From Bacteroidia bacterium (GTDB taxonomy: Bacteria > Bacteroidota > Bacteroidia > Chitinophagales > Saprospiraceae), in contig JAUILM010000189.1 of NCBI GenBank assembly GCA_030432855.1, forward strand, positions 1 to 9,006: a stretch of 9,006 nucleotides of DNA, given 5' to 3'. The notes under the pieces were generated by a model. The model worked only from the letters and a program-made list of their open reading frames with translations. It made no database searches and had not been told where the DNA came from. The stretch's first letter is position 1, and every line of letters starts with the position of its first letter. Made by a program: the position numbers and the translations under genes. Below, one piece after another: positions 5,106 through 9,006 of this stretch.

Positions 5106-6308
5106 ATGCTCACCGGGTGGTCTGACACATATTACACTTTGTCATCTAGTATTATGAATCGTACGGTATCAAACCCTGCTGGCTATCAACTCACCCGACT
5201 TGCGGTGCTAGGACCTGCATTCTGGACCACATACCACACACTCTGGGAGTGTAGCCTTTATCAATCTCCTTTTCAAGCTCCCGGATTTCTCAAGTACCTG
5301 TCAGATAAAACCTCACATGAAGTTTACGTATACCAATTCTTTAAAAATGATGTACTGGTTGGTGCCACTGTTTTTCAAAATAGAAAAAATACTTTACTCT
5401 TCCTTAGTCAGGTAAAATCTGATCATAACTATTTTATCCTACATGAAAAGACGATAGCCAAGGATTGGGATCATTTCTTCGAAGGACTCTTTCAGACGAT
5501 ACGAGATCACAGATTCTGCTGTGAATTTAACAACCTGGCAGGATGGGCATCCTATCATGGTTCTTTTGAAAAGAGCTATCAAGAAAGTCCACTTTTTTCC
5601 AAATCAGTAGATTCGGCTGTCTGTCCCATGTTAGTAAAATCATCGCCGGCTGAGCTTGGAAAAAAATTAAAAAAATCAAGAACCAATCGATACAAAAAGA
5701 ATCGCCTGGTCAGAGAACAGGGAGCTACGTTTCACGCAGAGACCGATTTAGAAAATATTTCAGAGTGGACAAGTGCTTTTTGTGCCTGTCATATTGAACG
5801 CTGGTCCGATACTCCAACCCCGTCCGCCTACCGAAATCCTAATAAAATTTATGCTTTAGAGGAATTTCTCCGCACATGGCATGCTGACGGACTACTGGTT
5901 CGGTTTTCCATCAAAACCGAAGATAAAATCATTGCTTTTTGCATTGGTCTCCTTCAACAAAATTCACTTATTTATCACTCCCCCACGTATGACGAAGCTT
6001 TCAATAAATATAGTGTCGGTCAGGTCCTGATCTCTTTTATGGGTGAATGGATGCAAGCCAACAACCTAAGTGTTTTGGATTTTGGTCATGGTAGTGAAAA
6101 GTACAAATTCAGATATGCAAATGAAAAAGGAATTCTGAAAACATTGTTTTTAGCACCAAAGTCTTCATTCCTTTTTTGCGGCAAAGCAAGTATTATTACA
6201 TTCTTTAGAAGAAGACCCTATCTCATCGATAAATATCGACAGCACATTCGTCCTGTTGTCATACAAATGCAGCGATGGATTCAACCTAATAAATCAGTGT
6301 ATGGTTAG
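5106..6308 (+). CDS. BioF2/CelD-like GNAT-fold acyltransferase (FemAB-related)
   Basis: This 400-residue cytoplasmic protein resembles the Acetyltransf_6 (PF13480, BioF2-like/CelD) group. Those proteins have two GNAT-like halves and are often linked to polysaccharide or cell-surface modification. After about 30 variable residues comes LYQSPFQAPGFLKYL, the usual opening of the first half. A very basic stretch at about 184-206 (KKLKKSRTNRYKKNRLVREQG) matches the Ser/Lys/Arg-rich helix of this family. The hallmark near the end, LDFGHGSEKYKFRY (L324-Y337), matches its fDfgxGxexYKxxw motif. There is no signal peptide or membrane segment. The start is uncertain: a second ATG at 5154 would drop 16 residues that carry no recognisable domain, and neither ATG has a Shine-Dalgarno sequence. 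No polysaccharide genes lie nearby, so the substrate is unknown. Confidence 0.75.
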   Translation: MLTGWSDTYYTLSSSIMNRTVSNPAGYQLTRLAVLGPAFWTTYHTLWECSLYQSPFQAPGFLKYLSDKTSHEVYVYQFFKNDVLVGATVFQNRKNTLLFLSQVKSDHNYFILHEKTIAKDWDHFFEGLFQTIRDHRFCCEFNNLAGWASYHGSFEKSYQESPLFSKSVDSAVCPMLVKSSPAELGKKLKKSRTNRYKKNRLVREQGATFHAETDLENISEWTSAFCACHIERWSDTPTPSAYRNPNKIYALEEFLRTWHADGLLVRFSIKTEDKIIAFCIGLLQQNSLIYHSPTYDEAFNKYSVGQVLISFMGEWMQANNLSVLDFGHGSEKYKFRYANEKGILKTLFLAPKSSFLFCGKASIITFFRRRPYLIDKYRQHIRPVVIQMQRWIQPNKSVYG

Positions 6309-6311
6309 GTA

Positions 6312-6338
6312 GATCTTTCCAAAAGGCTTTCAAAGATC
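6312..6338. terminator. Candidate bidirectional hairpin at the convergent GNAT/phoD junction
   Basis: GATCTTT (6312-6318) and AAAGATC (6332-6338) form a 7-bp stem around a 13-base spacer. It covers the 21-base gap between the two converging stop codons (TAG 6306-6308; TGA read from 6332 to 6330). No strong T-tract follows on either strand, so it is weaker than a standard rho-independent terminator. Confidence 0.4.
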
Positions 6339-7865
6339 CTGTTGCAGAGTATTAGACCCGGCAGGAACTACAAAAGATTTTTCAACATGATGATTATTGC
6401 TACGGGTTTTGACCGTCTCCACAAAGATATATTCACTTAACAACTGATCTTCAGTCACTGTAAGCAGAATAAATCCATGGTCCCGCATATTTGAATACTT
6501 CAGATGCGGATTTAATGCAGGATCCATTACTCTCTTCTCCCGATTAATGGCCGTATCTACGGGGTTACCTTCATCGGTATTGGCTGAATTGATACTTGTC
6601 GTGCCAAATTCAATGGCAAACGCTCCCTCTCTTTTATATTCATCATGTGGATCAAGGGTTACTTCAAAGGCCCAGGATGAATGAGTATCACCAGTGAGAA
6701 AAACCACATTTTCTATCTTGTTCTCCTTAATTATATTGGCCACTTTCTTTTGCTCAACCGGATATCCATCCCAGGCATCCAGATTTATGGAAAAATTAGG
6801 ACGGCCCCAATCCAGGGAAGAAAAAATCACTTGATTACCGATCAATTTCCATTTGGCGGTAGAATTATTAAGGTGATCTGAAAACCATTGTAATTGAGAA
6901 GGGCCAATCATGGCTTGTGCGGGGTCCATAAATCTCGGATCAGTAAGACTATCTGCTTGCTGTGACCTGGCCTCCAATCGTTCGTCCAGCATAATCACAT
7001 CCGCCAGACTGCCGAATGGGAAATATCGATAATGGTGATCCATTTCACGGATTGGCATCCATTCATAATACACCTGGCGGGCAATTGATTTTCTGGTTTC
7101 ATAGCTACCTTCATTCTCCTGATGATTCTGAGCACCACTCTTGTAAGAATTGTTGGTGATCTCATGATCATCCCAAATAGCGATAAAGGGATGGTTCTGA
7201 TGGGCAGCCTGAAGATCCGGATCAAGCCGGTATAGAGCATATCGATCTCTATAATCCTGCAATGACACGATTTCATGTGGGGGTATATTGAGTCGGCCGA
7301 TAGAGGTATCTCCGTACCTACCAATGCCATATTCATAAATGTAATCTCCGAGGTGCAAAACTGCAGCTAAATCCTCTTGCTCTGCCATGGCTCTGTAGGC
7401 ATTAAAATATCCCCATTCAAAATTGCTACAGCTTGCCACCGCAAATTTCAAGCTTTCGCCATTGTCTGGAGCGGTGCGGGTCCTACCCGTTGGAGATAAG
7501 TCATCTGCCACTTTAAACCGATAATAATACTTAGAACCTGCTGATAGATTTTCGACCAGTACCTTCACTGTATAGTCTCTTTGCGGCCCCGTTTCAAAAA
7601 CTCCTCGTTGTACAACTTCCTGAAATTCCTCATCACTGGAAACAACCCAATCGACTGAAATACTCTCTTCATTCTGTTCAGGGGTCACCCGGGTCCAAAT
7701 CACTAATGATGATTGATCCGGATCACCTGATGCGACACCATGATAGAAGGGTGCCATCGTAGGCTCTTTGTGCTGATCTGTATTTTCCATGAGCGGCTCA
7801 GCCACCTTTTTTTCAGCACAGGAAAACAATACGCAACAGGTAAGAAAAATGATCCAGTATTTCAT
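6330..7865 (-). CDS. PhoD-family alkaline phosphatase/phosphodiesterase, lipoprotein
   Basis: This 511-residue exported enzyme hydrolyses phosphate esters outside the cytoplasm, helping to release phosphate from organic sources. The start was chosen as ATG at 7865. It gives a clean lipoprotein signal (MKYWIIFLTCCVLFSC, lipobox LFSC with lipidated C16), whereas a GTG seven codons upstream would put extra residues before it. A PhoD N-terminal beta domain (about 38-133) has YHGVASGDP and VIWTRV. The metallophosphatase domain follows: ASCSN with C146, HLGDYIYEYG with D174 and Y177, IWDDHEITNN (230-239) and GDTHSSW (392-398). The C146/D174/Y177 spacing matches the metal-binding set of PhoD. Unlike Bacillus PhoD, which is exported by Tat, this one uses a Sec/lipoprotein route. 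It sits 162 bases downstream of a Gfo/Idh gene on the same strand. I saw no clear Pho box. Confidence 0.92.
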   Translation of the reverse strand: MKYWIIFLTCCVLFSCAEKKVAEPLMENTDQHKEPTMAPFYHGVASGDPDQSSLVIWTRVTPEQNEESISVDWVVSSDEEFQEVVQRGVFETGPQRDYTVKVLVENLSAGSKYYYRFKVADDLSPTGRTRTAPDNGESLKFAVASCSNFEWGYFNAYRAMAEQEDLAAVLHLGDYIYEYGIGRYGDTSIGRLNIPPHEIVSLQDYRDRYALYRLDPDLQAAHQNHPFIAIWDDHEITNNSYKSGAQNHQENEGSYETRKSIARQVYYEWMPIREMDHHYRYFPFGSLADVIMLDERLEARSQQADSLTDPRFMDPAQAMIGPSQLQWFSDHLNNSTAKWKLIGNQVIFSSLDWGRPNFSINLDAWDGYPVEQKKVANIIKENKIENVVFLTGDTHSSWAFEVTLDPHDEYKREGAFAIEFGTTSINSANTDEGNPVDTAINREKRVMDPALNPHLKYSNMRDHGFILLTVTEDQLLSEYIFVETVKTRSNNHHVEKSFVVPAGSNTLQQDL

Positions 7866-8027
7866 GATAGCATCTTTAGATAGCACGAAAAGTAGAAAAT
7901 AAAGTCGGCTTCGTCCGTGTAAGGATCGAAAGCTGTTGATTATTTACTGTGATCTTACCAGGAGTTATAATCTACTTAATATCAACTCTCTTACCATCCA
8001 CCCGTTGGGACATGACCAGTACAGCTA

Positions 8028-9006
8028 TTACCTGGGAACATCAATCCACTTCTGATCTCGATTACTTTCCAATATCTTTTCGCAGAGAATCAACTCACGC
8101 AGTCCATCTTGAAATGTGGGATAATCAGGATCAATACGTAGATCTGGATTTTTTATAGCTGCATACACTTCTTTAAACAACTGCTTGGAGGTATCAGGAA
8201 AACCCTCGTTGTGACCACCCGGGAATGAAATAATTCCTGCCGATTTCCTGTCAAACAAAGAGGGATCCCTCATCAATAATTTATTAGGTTCATTGCGATG
8301 GCCGATCCACAATTCATTTGGCGATTCAGAATTCCAGGCCATATTCTGACGGGAACCACTTATCTCCACCTTCAATTGATTTTTGCGTCCTGCAGAAACC
8401 TGACTCACGGTTACTACTCCTTTTGACCCATTATCAAATCGCAGAAGGACAGAGGCGTAATCCTCTGTCTCTATAGGTACATCTTCATAATCTTCTGGTG
8501 TCAACTGCAATCCTGAATAGGTTTCAATGGGCTTGAGCGGCTTCTTTCGGGTCTTATGTACCGTATTAAAATCCGCCATCACCTGAGTGACCCGGAGTCC
8601 GGAAATATATTCAATCAAATCCAGCAGATGACTTCCAATATCTGCGATGGCCCGACTATCTCCCGACTGCGCTTTCTCCAATCGCCAATTGTAATCAGTA
8701 GAGAGAAACAGCCAGTCCTGTAGATAGGACCCAATCACTGAATATACATCACCGAGTACACCTTTTTCGCGCATTCTTCTCATCTCCCGCACAACAGGAT
8801 AATACCGGATATTAAAATGTACGGCATTCACGACATTTTTATCAGTTGCAAGCTTGACCAACTCCTCTGCTTCCTCGATCGTAGTGGCCAGCGGTTTTTC
8901 ACAAACCACATGAAGGCCCGCATTGAGAGCCTTTTTGGCCATATCGAAATGCAAAGCATTAGGTGTACAAATGTGCACACAATCGAGTGCATCCTTTTGG
9001 ATCATC
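8028..9006 (-). CDS. Gfo/Idh/MocA-family oxidoreductase, N-terminus outside window
   Basis: This NAD(P)-dependent sugar or inositol-type dehydrogenase is cut by the right edge: 325 residues are visible, and the first roughly 55-65, including the Rossmann glycine motif, are missing. The Met at 9005 is internal, because the fold is already at the VHICTPNALH strand. Visible catalytic features are CEKP (K37 of the visible part) and ADIGSHLLDL with D122 and H126, the Asp/His pair typical of the inositol-dehydrogenase-like branch. It thus differs from the Asp/Tyr type at 3949-4953. NIRYYPVVREM, TEDYASVLLRF and FPGGHNEGFPDT belong to a subgroup that I believe often neighbours sugar isomerases in Bacteroidota, which would lie to the right. 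The frame is intact to TAA at 8028. It may share a transcript with the phosphatase gene, but the 162-base gap argues for separate control. Confidence 0.92.
   Translation of the reverse strand, partial: MIQKDALDCVHICTPNALHFDMAKKALNAGLHVVCEKPLATTIEEAEELVKLATDKNVVNAVHFNIRYYPVVREMRRMREKGVLGDVYSVIGSYLQDWLFLSTDYNWRLEKAQSGDSRAIADIGSHLLDLIEYISGLRVTQVMADFNTVHKTRKKPLKPIETYSGLQLTPEDYEDVPIETEDYASVLLRFDNGSKGVVTVSQVSAGRKNQLKVEISGSRQNMAWNSESPNELWIGHRNEPNKLLMRDPSLFDRKSAGIISFPGGHNEGFPDTSKQLFKEVYAAIKNPDLRIDPDYPTFQDGLRELILCEKILESNRDQKWIDVPR

Noticed and set aside
5132..5141. TTACACTTTG as a TAnnTTTG promoter element
   Set aside because: The spacing between TA and TTTG is one base too long, and it lies inside the possible GNAT coding region.
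7866..7886. GTG start seven codons upstream of the chosen PhoD start
   Set aside because: It would place charged residues before a lipoprotein signal that begins perfectly at the ATG at 7865.
7887..7894. TACTTTTC (- strand) as a Bacteroidota TAnnTTTG promoter for phoD
   Set aside because: The last base differs from the consensus and no TTG element is seen at the expected upstream distance.
7949..8158. 69-codon + strand open frame across the phoD upstream gap
   Set aside because: About half of it is antisense to the Gfo/Idh C-terminus; the protein shows no family features.
1..9006. Defence system, CRISPR array, insertion sequence, tRNA or prophage
   Set aside because: No regular repeat-spacer pattern, transposase, terminal repeats, tRNA-like fold or phage protein was seen on either strand.

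Overview
The window looks like chromosomal DNA of a Bacteroidota member, probably a free-living Cytophagales-type bacterium. This is inferred from family content, not from a marker gene. The supporting signs are moderately AT-rich DNA, a YehU/LytS-type histidine kinase paired with a LytTR regulator, start codons mostly without a Shine-Dalgarno sequence, a BioF2-like GNAT protein, a lipoprotein PhoD phosphatase and Gfo/Idh/MocA oxidoreductases of types common in that phylum. No rRNA, tRNA, CRISPR array, transposase, phage gene or plasmid origin is visible. All complete genes look intact.

Layout from left to right. (1) Positions 1-1291, + strand: the 3' end of a LytS/YehU-like sensor kinase, overlapping by 10 bases a LytTR response regulator, forming a two-component system. 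(2) Positions 1305-3140, - strand: a two-gene operon with 6 bases between the genes. The first gene encodes a tandem AhpD-like protein with two CxxC motifs. The second encodes a membrane-anchored class III nucleotidyl cyclase whose purine-contact residue is Glu rather than the Lys typical of adenylyl cyclases. (3) Positions 3141-3444: a 304-base divergent control region full of short repeats and palindromes. It ends in a perfect 18-bp A/T palindrome just before a small heat-shock protein gene (3445-3888), which is followed by a clear hairpin terminator. (4) Positions 3949-4953, - strand: a complete Gfo/Idh/MocA dehydrogenase, divergent from a BioF2/CelD-like GNAT gene (5106-6308, +). The 152 bases between them carry a palindrome and a hairpin. 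(5) Positions 6330-7865, - strand: a PhoD-family phosphatase lipoprotein. Upstream of it is a second, different Gfo/Idh/MocA gene (8028-9006, -) that runs off the right edge.

How the genes may work together: the kinase and regulator form one signalling unit. The thiol protein and cyclase are probably co-transcribed and could link redox state or peroxide stress to a cyclic nucleotide; this is inference. The remaining genes cover heat stress, sugar or polyol oxidation and phosphate scavenging, and show no common pathway. I see no defence system or mobile island. The most noteworthy points are the AhpD-like/cyclase pair with its guanylyl-cyclase-like active site, and the palindrome at the start of the hsp20 gene.
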